A DNA stretch of 64,000 nucleotides from Candidatus Falkowbacteria bacterium (GTDB lineage Bacteria; Patescibacteriota; Patescibacteriia; Patescibacteriales; Patescibacteriaceae). Each line of letters opens with the position of its first letter. Within the stretch, counting starts at the first letter, position 1. The stretch is from positions 310,001-374,000 of the forward strand of contig JAPLWA010000004.1 in the NCBI GenBank assembly GCA_026396835.1, written 5' to 3'. The translations under genes were made by a program, and so were the position numbers. The notes beneath the pieces are model-generated. The model was not told the origin of the DNA. It saw only the letters and a program-made list of their open reading frames with translations, and did not search any database. Positions 48,134-56,554 of the stretch are shown here, piece after piece.

Positions 48134-49171
48134 CTAATCTTTTATACAACGAAGAGAGAAAGAAAATGCGGAGCTATATGCTCGTCTATCAGTAGTTGTA
48201 AGACTCGTGTATATTGCACGCGTTTTAAAGCCAGATGAAGACCAAAAATAGCTGGACAAAGTTCTCTCTGCTAATGTCGATCCATTACTCATTCGAGCAC
48301 CCGTTAGAACCCCCTGGAAACCACTAGTTCCGCCTATTTTTAATTTTGTTCCCGCAGAAGAACATTCCCATGAATATGATCTAGAGTTACTACAAGAGCC
48401 AGTTCCGTCCCATAAATAACTTTCTAAGGTATATTGTTCCTCATCGGTAGGCACATGCCAACCAGCCGGACAAATACCCCTTGCACCTGGAGTTGCTGAG
48501 CCATTCATGACCACAACACCAGTGTATAAAGTATATCCCGCATCACAATCAGCTTCCGTGCCTCTAGCATTTGCAGCTGAAATGCAATCTCTTTCAGAAC
48601 CATCAACAAGATTGGTCATAGCAGTTCCATTTGGCTTAGTTTTAGTTCTTAAATTCTCTTTGATCCAACACTGTGTACCAATCTGAACAGTGTTATAGCT
48701 GTTGCCGTCTATATCTACGACAGTGGCTTGGCCACAAGCTAGCGGTCCACTATTGTTAGAAGTGAAAAACGCACCAGCACTCATGTTACCAGAACCAGAA
48801 CCAAGACAAGAGCCTAAGCTATAGTTTGTGCCAGTTAAAGAAGATTGATAACTATAATCTACGTTACCGCAGTTACCATCGTTTCTAGGAGTAGGGTTAT
48901 TTGGGATGTTCGCCATATAAACCTTGGTTCCGTCCGGAGAAGAAATACTATTGCCTGGCGTTATAATCGTTGGATATGAATTATAGTCAGAATAATATAA
49001 TTCTAGGGCTGTGCTTATTTGTTTTATATCAGCAACACGCTTAGCATCTCTAGCTTTTGCTCTAGCATTACCCAAAGCAATAATTGCCATGGTAGACAAA
49101 ACTCCGATTATTGCAATAACAACCAAAAGCTCTATTAAGGTAAAGGCTTTTTTGTTTTTATAAAAAAACAT
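48134..49171 (-). CDS. Type IV prepilin-like protein with FISUMP domain (array gene 2)
   Basis: From the ATG at 49171 (MFFYKNKKAFTLIELL) the protein has 345 residues. The first 165 residues closely match gene 3, including the linker and CGQATV. The FISUMP domain then diverges (MTNLVDGSERDCISAANARG; GICPAGWHVPTDEEQYTLESYLW; YFWSSSGFKTRAIYTSL; FSLRCIKD). FISUMP domains occur in surface proteins and probably bind ligands. The start is 2 bp after the gene 1 stop, so translation is likely coupled. Confidence 0.88.
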   Translation of the reverse strand: MFFYKNKKAFTLIELLVVIAIIGVLSTMAIIALGNARAKARDAKRVADIKQISTALELYYSDYNSYPTIITPGNSISSPDGTKVYMANIPNNPTPRNDGNCGNVDYSYQSSLTGTNYSLGSCLGSGSGNMSAGAFFTSNNSGPLACGQATVVDIDGNSYNTVQIGTQCWIKENLRTKTKPNGTAMTNLVDGSERDCISAANARGTEADCDAGYTLYTGVVVMNGSATPGARGICPAGWHVPTDEEQYTLESYLWDGTGSCSNSRSYSWECSSAGTKLKIGGTSGFQGVLTGARMSNGSTLAERTLSSYFWSSSGFKTRAIYTSLTTTDRRAYSSAFSFSLRCIKD

Positions 49172-49173
49172 AA

Positions 49174-50244
49174 TTAGTTTTTGATGCATCTTAAGGATAA
49201 TGAATATATTGGAACAAAAGAATCATGATAGCGAAGTATAACGTCAGATGAAAAATATATTCTTCTAAAAATAATAGGACCACCAACCCAGGAGCGAGAT
49301 GAAGTCCAGGCGTAATGGCTCTGGCTATTTTCTCCAAATGATACTCCATCAGTGCTTCTTACTCCATTTAAAATAAAATTTAACGAGCTATTTCCTCCTA
49401 CTTTTAGCTTTGTCCCAGCGCTCGAACATTCCCATGTCCCCATTCTAACAACATCACAGGCCTGTCCGTTATCAGTAAAGTAACTTTCTAAAATCCCCCA
49501 ATCTCCATCACTTGGGACATGCCAACCAGCAGGACAAATTCCTTGTGCACCTGCAGCAACAGAACCATTCATTATAGCTGGCCAAGTATAAAGAGCTCCC
49601 TCTGTTGTACAGATTGATTCAGTATTATTACGGCAAGCTCTGCCTAAATTATTATCAGCTACTGAGGCATCTGGGCATGGCGGCGACTGCCCGGCGTTTA
49701 TACAGGTTCCATCAGGTTTTGATTTTGTGCGCAAACCTAATGCCATCCAGCATTGACCACCGGCTTGTACGGTTGGGTAAGAATAACCATCTAAGTCAGT
49801 GACAGATTGGCCACAATTAAACAAACCATTTGGCGAATATGATGCTAATCCTGAATTTATATTGCTTGATCCTGAACCAAGGCAAGCAGAAACACTATAA
49901 GTGTTAGTAGCTGTAATAAAACTGTAACTGTAATCAATATTTGAACATGAGCCATCATTTCTAGGTGTTGGATTAGTTGGAATCTTTGACATGTAAGTTT
50001 TAGTACCATCGGGTGATGTTAGGCTGTTCCCAGGAGTGATTATTGTAGGATAAGAATTATTGTCAGAATAATATAATTCCAAAGCCGTGCTAATTTGTTT
50101 TATATCTGCAACACGCTTAGCATCTCTAGCTTTAGTACGTGCATTACCCAAAGCTATTATTGCCATAGTAGAAAGTACGCCAATAATTGCTATTACTACG
50201 AGTAGTTCGATGAGAGTGAAGCCTGATTTTTTAAACTTGGGCAT
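49174..50244 (-). CDS. Type IV prepilin-like protein with FISUMP domain (array gene 1)
   Basis: From the ATG at 50244 (MPKFKKSGFTLIELL) the protein has 356 residues. It is the first gene after the array promoter. Cleavage would fall at G-FTLIELL. The FISUMP part has DLDGYSYPTVQAGGQCWMALGLRTK, CPDASVADNNLGRACRN, GICPAGWHVPSDGDWGILESYF, YAWTSSRSWVGGPIIF and YSLSLRCIKN. The linker (ASYSPNGLFNCGQSVTD) matches that of array gene 6, not genes 2 and 3, so the array looks mosaic. Confidence 0.88.
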   Translation of the reverse strand: MPKFKKSGFTLIELLVVIAIIGVLSTMAIIALGNARTKARDAKRVADIKQISTALELYYSDNNSYPTIITPGNSLTSPDGTKTYMSKIPTNPTPRNDGSCSNIDYSYSFITATNTYSVSACLGSGSSNINSGLASYSPNGLFNCGQSVTDLDGYSYPTVQAGGQCWMALGLRTKSKPDGTCINAGQSPPCPDASVADNNLGRACRNNTESICTTEGALYTWPAIMNGSVAAGAQGICPAGWHVPSDGDWGILESYFTDNGQACDVVRMGTWECSSAGTKLKVGGNSSLNFILNGVRSTDGVSFGENSQSHYAWTSSRSWVGGPIIFRRIYFSSDVILRYHDSFVPIYSLSLRCIKN

Positions 50245-50273
50245 AATAAAAAAACACAATATCTTGCGTTTTA

Positions 50274-50279
50274 ATTATA
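50274..50279 (-). promoter_or_regulatory. Extended -10 promoter of the prepilin array
   Basis: The minus strand reads ATGTTATAAT, a TATAAT box with the upstream TG of extended -10 promoters. The -35 region is poor. It lies 30 bp before the first prepilin start. Confidence 0.6.
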
Positions 50280-50309
50280 ACATAAATTAAGAAAGTAATA
50301 ATTTGTTGT

Positions 50310-50354
50310 TAGTTGTTGGTTGTTGGGCTCCTAATACCTAACTACTAACAACTA
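50310..50354 (-). terminator. Long hairpin between the GT39 gene and the prepilin array
   Basis: An 18-bp stem with two G-U pairs and one mismatch joins 50310-50327 (TAGTTGTTGGTTGTTGGG) and 50337-50354. It begins at the stop codon of the glycosyltransferase gene. There is no clean T run, so it may insulate transcripts rather than end them fully. Confidence 0.5.
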
Positions 50355-52106
50355 TTTTCTCTTCTTTACCTTATCTTTCTCAACCGTAACTTGATTTAAC
50401 TTATACAAACTGAACCTATCTGTTATTGGCTCAACTAACTTAAGAGCTATTCCATGCTCTTTTAAAACACCGTTATTCAAATAATCAACATCCTCAGGCT
50501 TATAGGAAAAATTGTAATAATAGGTTGGAATTTTTTTAGCAAGTATTGCGTATTCAGCGATCATATTTTTATCATCAAATAATCCAATGATAACTTTTCT
50601 TTCTGGAAAAAGTAATTTGTCACTATAACGAGTTATGATAACTGAATTATTTTCAGTAACATCTAAAATCTTAGCCCACTCGGATTTAGCGTCTTTCTGC
50701 TTCTGTATAGATACAGCTAAACCTTCTGCCGGATCAAGCCAAACAAACTGAACAGATAAGGTAGCTAAGACTGCTATAAGTGCCATTCTAAGGCCCCAAA
50801 TGGCTGCTGGACGCCTTAAAAAGCCTGTCAGGCGTATCAATGCTAGACTAACAAAAGGCAGAGCGCCGAAGTATAAAGGCAGCCAATAACGAGTATAAGA
50901 ATTACCAATCGTAAAGCTTTTTGGATCAGGATTATCATAAAATACCCAGCTGCCATAATAGATAACCAGGACGGCAGACAAACCAAGCCAGCCAATCAAA
51001 AATAGCCAGCGACTTTTTTTATAATCCTTGAAATAAGCTAGAAAGAAAACAATGCCAACTCCCGTTGACCAAAATAGCCAGGGGAACATATTTCTAACAT
51101 AAGCATTAAACATTTTATAACTCTGAGCTAAATTAAAACCGAAATGAAAAATAGTTTGTTTAATGCTAATAAGAATACTTTTAAGCTCAACAAACTTTCC
51201 GCCAACGACGTTCGATGCTAAAGAGCTTCCGTCTTTACCTAAAGAGAACAAAGAACTATTTAATTCTGGATAACCGCTTGAAATAAAAGAACCATACAAA
51301 ACATTGTTCCAGTAAATTATTGGCATGAAAGCCATAAATATTCCATACAAGAAAATAAAAGGCCGAACAATACCAAGGCGCTTAATATTAAACAACCATA
51401 AAAAAACAAGTAGCGGACCAAGCCAAAGTAATTCTGATGTTCTAACCGCTAAAGCAATACCAATAAATAAGCCTGACAAAAAAGTAAATAAAAAGCCAAA
51501 GCCATTACGTTTAAAATAATTTTTATGCTCATCATTTCTATTCAGAATATTAACCAAAAAATACAGCCCAATAATTAAAGCAACCATGAACAAAACATTA
51601 TGAAACATGCTGCGCGAAGAATAGTAAGTATAAATCGGAAAAACGCTAGCTAATAAAGTAGAGATTAAAGCATTAGACTGACCAAAAATATTCTTGATTA
51701 GAAGATAGAAAAATATCAAACCAATAGCAGCAAACAAGGGTGTGAGGTAAGGCAAGACAGTAATGCCGAATATGTCAGCGATTGTTCCGTAAATAATTGG
51801 TAGGCCCAAAAAACTAACTGGTTTAATTAAACCCCAATCAGAACGAAAGCTACGAGGATGAATAATATCCTTAACCAATAAATTATATTTTTCAAAAAAA
51901 GCTAAACTACCAGTCTGAGCGTAAATTTTAGAAATTGTATAGTTAGCTGTTTCATCAGGCGATAACCATTTAACAAAATTGCTGGATTGACTTAAGTAGT
52001 TAAAACTAGAAGTAAAAACAAAAAAACCAATAGCTACTGGAATAATAATAAGCCAGGGCCATTGATTCTTGAATAGTTTATAAAAAATGTCTTTGGTTAA
52101 TTTCAT
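50352..52106 (-). CDS. GT39/GT-C-type membrane glycosyltransferase
   Basis: The protein has 584 residues with about 11 transmembrane helices. After the first helix a loop carries WLSPDETANYTISKIYAQTGSLAFFEKYN, where the acidic pair in SPDE fits the catalytic loop of GT-C enzymes of the PMT/ArnT kind. SRSMFHNVLFMVALIIGLYFL and VRTSELLWLGPLLVFLWL are typical later segments. A C-terminal outer domain follows. It would take sugar from a polyprenyl-phosphate carrier and attach it to protein or glycan, possibly to the pilins encoded next door. Confidence 0.82.
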   Translation of the reverse strand: MKLTKDIFYKLFKNQWPWLIIIPVAIGFFVFTSSFNYLSQSSNFVKWLSPDETANYTISKIYAQTGSLAFFEKYNLLVKDIIHPRSFRSDWGLIKPVSFLGLPIIYGTIADIFGITVLPYLTPLFAAIGLIFFYLLIKNIFGQSNALISTLLASVFPIYTYYSSRSMFHNVLFMVALIIGLYFLVNILNRNDEHKNYFKRNGFGFLFTFLSGLFIGIALAVRTSELLWLGPLLVFLWLFNIKRLGIVRPFIFLYGIFMAFMPIIYWNNVLYGSFISSGYPELNSSLFSLGKDGSSLASNVVGGKFVELKSILISIKQTIFHFGFNLAQSYKMFNAYVRNMFPWLFWSTGVGIVFFLAYFKDYKKSRWLFLIGWLGLSAVLVIYYGSWVFYDNPDPKSFTIGNSYTRYWLPLYFGALPFVSLALIRLTGFLRRPAAIWGLRMALIAVLATLSVQFVWLDPAEGLAVSIQKQKDAKSEWAKILDVTENNSVIITRYSDKLLFPERKVIIGLFDDKNMIAEYAILAKKIPTYYYNFSYKPEDVDYLNNGVLKEHGIALKLVEPITDRFSLYKLNQVTVEKDKVKKRK

Positions 52107-52151
52107 AGCTTCTTTATGTTAGCAATGAAAACAATATTTTTCAAATATAAA

Positions 52152-52180
52152 AGGAGTTGCTAATTTCTGAAGCAACTCCT
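52152..52180 (-). terminator. Terminator of the gene at 52199-52699
   Basis: AGGAGTTGCT (52152-52161) pairs perfectly with AGCAACTCCT (52171-52180). The minus strand continues TTTTATATTT. Confidence 0.88.
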
Positions 52181-52198
52181 CTTATTAAAATGAACATT

Positions 52199-52699
52199 TT
52201 AAGCGATGCACTTGTATGCACCCTTTAAATCTGTACTGTAGTCAGGTATTCCTTGCTCATTAATTATTTCTAATAAGCCACTCACTACTTTGTCTTTTGT
52301 GTGTATGCCGAGACCCAATTCGTACTTGTACATATCATCATCTTTCAGGAATGACCATAAAATTGTAGCAAGGGCAGCAGTGTAGAAGAGATTCCACTCT
52401 GCTGGGCTATAGCCGCAATTACGATGTCCTGGTTTTAATGAAATGATCTTTTTATCTTGATCTTCATTAAATACCTTAACACTACCGTTCTGAAGATGAT
52501 CATAAAGTGCGAAATGGCTTTTTACAACTGAAAGAGCTTTCATAAAATCTCTCTCAATTAGAGCGTTGCAAAAGTATCCGTTTTTCGAGATGTCTATTTC
52601 AAGTTTCCTGCCGGAATATGGCGACCAAAACTCAAAAATAAAGTCATGACTTTTTAGACCAAAAAGTCTACTAATAATAAAGTCTCTGATTAATGTCAT
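52199..52699 (-). CDS. Hypothetical soluble protein
   Basis: I choose the ATG at 52699 (MTLIRDFIISRLFGLKSHD, 166 aa) because AGGAG lies 6-7 bases before it and a TATAAT box (52768-52763) lies 64 bp upstream. The longer TTG frame from 52801 would start before this promoter's start site. The protein mixes helices and aromatics (FIFEFWSPYSGRKLEI; AEWNLFYTAALATILWSF) with several Cys. I recognise no family. Like the gene at 42888, it is a single-gene unit with a good ribosome site and terminator. Confidence 0.6.
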   Translation of the reverse strand: MTLIRDFIISRLFGLKSHDFIFEFWSPYSGRKLEIDISKNGYFCNALIERDFMKALSVVKSHFALYDHLQNGSVKVFNEDQDKKIISLKPGHRNCGYSPAEWNLFYTAALATILWSFLKDDDMYKYELGLGIHTKDKVVSGLLEIINEQGIPDYSTDLKGAYKCIA

Positions 52700-52797
52700 T
52701 ACTGACTCCTGTTTTAATTTACTATAAAAGTTATTTGAATTGTAAGAACTATCTTTGTTTTGATTATACCTCAATAAATCATTTTTTGAATAAATTG

Positions 52798-53097
52798 TCA
52801 ATAGAACTTCACGATCAAAGCCCCCTCCCCACCTTCATTAATTTTCGCGTTTTTATATGAATAGCCATAGTCTGCTAGTTTACCAACTACAAAAGCTCTT
52901 AAGACTGCTTTACCGTCAGGTGAATTCCAACCTTTGCCAACAATAATCTTTACTGTTTGCCAGTTCATTTGCTCAGCTTTTAATAAAAAGCTATCTAACT
53001 CAGGCTCAGCCTCTCTTTTGGTTAAACCATGTAAATCAAGCTCAGCCTCGGGCTTAGCCAGAAGTCTATTAAGTGAATGTTTAGCTAGTTTTACCAT
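52798..53097 (-). CDS. Smr domain protein
   Basis: The protein has 99 residues, almost wholly a Smr domain: ELDLHGLTKREAEPELDSFL has the LDLHG motif, VKIIVGKGWNSPDGKAVLRAFVV matches the usual GKG(x)HS...L segment, and NEGGEGALIVKF ends it. Stand-alone Smr domains can act as nucleases on branched or collided substrates, or at ribosomes. It is transcribed divergently from the membrane protein at 53150. Confidence 0.88.
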   Translation of the reverse strand: MVKLAKHSLNRLLAKPEAELDLHGLTKREAEPELDSFLLKAEQMNWQTVKIIVGKGWNSPDGKAVLRAFVVGKLADYGYSYKNAKINEGGEGALIVKFY

Positions 53098-53149
53098 ATG
53101 GTTCTAAAAGTCATTTATCTGCTATTATAATAATACAGCAATCGCGAAT

Positions 53150-55039
53150 ATGAACAAACTATTTCAATCAATTTTTATTTTCATTATTAGCGCCCCGGCG
53201 ACGGTCGCGGTTATTGGAGCTGCCATCTATGTTTTTTATGGTCTAAATATTGCTGGCGTTTATGCCACAGCCTTACTGTCTCTAATAATTATTTCATTTT
53301 TAATAAAAAATAATTTAAACAAAGAAACGAATCATAATCTCAAAGAAATACCAAAAAATGAATGGCTAAGCTTTGCTCTCTTTTTAATAAGCTGGATAAT
53401 CGCTTTATGGTTTTTATACAGTGGCCGCTCAGATCGCGCCATTATTACTCCTTGGCAAGTTGTTTCCAGTTGGTTTTTCCTGTTCTATGGTTTAGGAATT
53501 ATTTGCATTTTTACTCTAAGTCGTTACTCATCAAAGTTGTTAGCCGCTGCCTTAGTGCTTCAATCTCTTTTATTGTTTGGCGTCGCCGCAGTTGTTTATC
53601 GCATCGGTTATGGCTTTGATCCTTTTATTCATGAAGCTGCCGTCAAAGCTATTGAACAATTAGGACAAATAAAACCAATCACGCCTTATTATCTTGGTCA
53701 ATATAGCATCATTACAGTTTTGCATGGCTTAACTAATATTAGTTTGTCTTTTTGGTCAAAAATTTTAGTACCAGGCTTAGCCGCTTTAATGTTGCCGCAA
53801 ATTATTGTGCGTTGGTTAAAGAATCATCACGGCGCTGAAAAAGCTTGGGGTCTAGCCGCGGTTAGTTTATTAATTTTACCAGCCACAATTTTTATTATCA
53901 CCACACCACAAAATCTAGCCTATTTATTTTTGTTAATCGTTATTTTTTGGCCAAGCCCAAAACAAACAGTTAATGAAAGAGTTATTGTTTGGCTTTGCGC
54001 AATCGCGGCGCTCATCACGCAACCAATTGCTGGAATTCCTGCCATCTTACTAGTTTTAGCTGATTCATTTCAAAACAAAAAACTTGATAAGTATATTTAT
54101 CCATTAATAATTTTAGCTTGCGCCACGGCTTTGCCTTTTGCTTTTTATGTATTTACAGCCCTTGATTCAAGCACCGCCGTGTCTTTAAGTTGGCCTAATC
54201 TTAAATTCCTGAGCATTTTAATTCCAACAAATCCTAATCAAGAAAATTGGTGGCTTAACTTTATTTATTTTTTTAATGGTCTTTGGAGTTTAATTATTTT
54301 CTTATTAGCTTTAGCCGGGGCTTGGCTAACAATTGTTAAGAAAAATCTAGAGCTTAGACGTCGTTTCTTCTGGCCAGCCGTGGCTTTAGTAGTTGCTGCT
54401 ATTATTAGCTCTTGTATTAATTTTCATTTTTTAATTGATTATGAAAGGTCTGATTATTCAGAACGACTTATTATAACAGCTATTCTTTTTGCTTTGCCTT
54501 TAATCATTAACGCTTTTAGAGAGCTAGCGATTCTAATTGAAAAATCAAATAAAGTTATTATGATTAGCTGTCTACTAATAATTGTGCTAGCTTCAGTCGC
54601 TTCAATTTATTTATCTTATCCCCGCTTTGATCATTATTATAATAGTCATGGTTATGCTAGTTCTAAAGCTGATGCTCTGGCCGTGAAATGGATTGAAGAA
54701 AACAGTAATAATGAACCTTACGTGGTTTTAGCTAATCAGCAGGTTAGCGCCGCGGCTTTACAAGAATATGGTTTTAAAACATATTACAAAGATAATATTT
54801 TCTATTATCCAATTCCAACTGGCGGAGAACTTTATCAAAACTTCTTAAGCATGGTTGCAAAACCAGATCTAAAAATAATAAAAAGCACCAGAGATTTAAC
54901 TGGCGTAAAAAGAGTTTATTTTGTTTTAGATTCTTATTGGTGGGAATTTCCTAGAGTGGCAGCTGAAGCAGCTTTCATTGCCAATGAAACAAAAAATATT
55001 GGCGATGGCCAAGTCATGGTTTTTAAGTTTGAGAAATAA
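53150..55039 (+). CDS. Polytopic membrane protein, GT-C glycosyltransferase-like
   Basis: The protein has 629 residues with about 14 transmembrane helices and a soluble C-terminal part of about 125 residues. A loop with VYRIGYGFDPFIHEAAVKAIEQLGQIKPITPYYLGQYSI contains the FDPF(x)HE acidic pattern seen in the first loop of GT-C enzymes. The end (VKWIEENSNNEPYVVLANQQVSAAALQEYGFKTYYK) resembles their outer domains. It probably transfers a lipid-linked sugar at the outer face. The exact family is not certain. It is a plus-strand gene in an otherwise minus-strand region. Confidence 0.65.
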   Translation: MNKLFQSIFIFIISAPATVAVIGAAIYVFYGLNIAGVYATALLSLIIISFLIKNNLNKETNHNLKEIPKNEWLSFALFLISWIIALWFLYSGRSDRAIITPWQVVSSWFFLFYGLGIICIFTLSRYSSKLLAAALVLQSLLLFGVAAVVYRIGYGFDPFIHEAAVKAIEQLGQIKPITPYYLGQYSIITVLHGLTNISLSFWSKILVPGLAALMLPQIIVRWLKNHHGAEKAWGLAAVSLLILPATIFIITTPQNLAYLFLLIVIFWPSPKQTVNERVIVWLCAIAALITQPIAGIPAILLVLADSFQNKKLDKYIYPLIILACATALPFAFYVFTALDSSTAVSLSWPNLKFLSILIPTNPNQENWWLNFIYFFNGLWSLIIFLLALAGAWLTIVKKNLELRRRFFWPAVALVVAAIISSCINFHFLIDYERSDYSERLIITAILFALPLIINAFRELAILIEKSNKVIMISCLLIIVLASVASIYLSYPRFDHYYNSHGYASSKADALAVKWIEENSNNEPYVVLANQQVSAAALQEYGFKTYYKDNIFYYPIPTGGELYQNFLSMVAKPDLKIIKSTRDLTGVKRVYFVLDSYWWEFPRVAAEAAFIANETKNIGDGQVMVFKFEK

Positions 55040-55048
55040 TAGAAGCCT

Positions 55049-55395
55049 TACCTCACCCCCTTCCCCTCTCCATCTTTGATGGAGAGGGGTGTCTTGTATT
55101 CACGTAAACACTGATATGAATAAGTTAAATAGACTAAGAACTATTTCGGTGTTAAAAGAGTCATGGGGTATGGGGGCTGAATTGAGCGCCGTGATTGGCG
55201 ATATAAAAAGTGAACAATGTAATAGCGAATTGAAGCCCCCAAAACTTTTGTTGCTTTTGGTTACAAAAGCAAGCCCCGCGGCAGCGCTATAGATAAAATG
55301 CTTTAATTATTAAAAAGCTAAACACAAATGTGCTTAGGTGAATAACAGTTAACAGTCCTTGTGCTCTGCGTGGGGAGGGGTTGGGGGTAGGATAA
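55049..55395. repeat. Dispersed repeat, copy B, with inverted end segment
   Basis: The core at 55049-55290 matches copy A (43566-43834). Its hairpin TTGCTTTTG-GTTA-CAAAAGCAA (55251-55272) keeps perfect pairing although two of the nine pairs differ from copy A. TGGGGGCT/AGCCCCCA flank the centre. At 55361-55395 a G-rich segment (GCTCTGCGTGGGGAGG...) is the reverse complement of 43588-43622 in copy A with about one mismatch in 30 bases. A 67-codon frame inside (55089-55292) is part of the repeat and not accepted as a gene. Confidence 0.75.
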
Positions 55396-55408
55396 GACTT
55401 AAATGGTT

Positions 55409-56554
55409 TTAAAAACTAATCCCAACTATTTTGCCGATTGTTTCAAGATAAGAATCAGTGTTAGGAATATTAATTTGTTGTCGCGCATTTGCGGCAACTT
55501 TTTTTAATCCCTCTTTGTTAGTCAAACACCAATTTAATTTTTCCATTAATGATTCTTTGTTTGGTTCAAACAATAAACTATCATCACCGATCGCCTCAGG
55601 AATGCCGCCTAGATTAGAACCGATAACTGGCAATTCAGTATTTGCTGCTTCTAGCGCCACGGTTGGTAAATTTTCATAACAAAGTGATGGCACAACTAAA
55701 CAGTTAGCATTCTTAAAAGCAATTTCGGCTGATGCAACTTTGCCTAAAAAAATAATATTAGAATTGGTCTGATACTTAGTCTTCAATTCCGTTTCCATTA
55801 ATCCAGAGCCGGCGATAAGTAACTTAGCGTTTGAATTGTCCAATAACAAAAATGATTCAATTAAAAGCTCAATCCCCTTGTGCTTTTCTAACTGTCCTAA
55901 ATATAGAAAATTAAATGTTTCATTTTTCTGTTCAGTTTTTATGACAGATTTATGATCCATTGGATTTTTCAAAACAAGACTATTTTTTGGCAATAAATAA
56001 TACTTACTATAAATTGACTTGAGCCAATTTGAAGGAAAAACACCTAAAGCAGATGCCGGAAAAACGAGCCGAGAAAATAACTGATAAAGTTGAGATGAAA
56101 AATTATCAAGCCTAGCTTCTTTTCCATAAAGCATTAAGCCCGAAGGATGTAGTAATTGAATATCATGGAAAGTGTGAATTTTTTTGGCTTTACCTAAAAA
56201 CTTAAATGACAAAAGATTAAGACCAACTAAATTATGTGTCCAAACAAGATCAAACTTTTCTTGTTTAATAATTCTCCCTAAACGTTGAGTGCTAATAATA
56301 TTAAAAAAACTAAAAAAATGAAAAAACAATTTATATAAAGTTGATTTGTTTACTAAAAGAGAATACTTACTAGGTAAATAAACATACTTTAAATTAGCAG
56401 TTGTAGAGTTAGCTACACTAGTTTTTAAAGCGCCGGAAATAATTGTCAGCTCATGACCTTTAGTTAACAAGTTATTAACCAATCGTTCAATAACTTTTTC
56501 AGCTCCACCGCGCGCTGACTCGCCATAAATATTATTTACAAAACAAATTTTCAT
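55409..56554 (-). CDS. Family 4 glycosyltransferase
   Basis: The protein has 381 residues with a GT-B fold: KICFVNNIYGESARGGAEKVIERLVNNL at the start, FDLVWTHNLVGLNLL, TFHDIQLLHPSG, LYLGQLEKHKGIELLIESF, IAGSGLMETEL and VVPSLCYENLPTVALEAANTELPVIGSNLGGIPEAI, the EX7E-type donor site. It is the last gene of the eight-gene glycan operon. Its ATG overlaps the preceding stop by four bases (ATGA). Confidence 0.94.
   Translation of the reverse strand: MKICFVNNIYGESARGGAEKVIERLVNNLLTKGHELTIISGALKTSVANSTTANLKYVYLPSKYSLLVNKSTLYKLFFHFFSFFNIISTQRLGRIIKQEKFDLVWTHNLVGLNLLSFKFLGKAKKIHTFHDIQLLHPSGLMLYGKEARLDNFSSQLYQLFSRLVFPASALGVFPSNWLKSIYSKYYLLPKNSLVLKNPMDHKSVIKTEQKNETFNFLYLGQLEKHKGIELLIESFLLLDNSNAKLLIAGSGLMETELKTKYQTNSNIIFLGKVASAEIAFKNANCLVVPSLCYENLPTVALEAANTELPVIGSNLGGIPEAIGDDSLLFEPNKESLMEKLNWCLTNKEGLKKVAANARQQINIPNTDSYLETIGKIVGISF

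Noticed and set aside
43889-50259. Diversity-generating retroelement acting on FISUMP heads
   Set aside because: The heads resemble DGR targets, but no reverse transcriptase, template repeat or paired variable repeat is visible in the window.
55089-55292. 67-codon frame ending in a Leu-rich segment
   Set aside because: It lies wholly within the dispersed repeat and is broken in copy A by a stop and a frameshift, so coding is unlikely.
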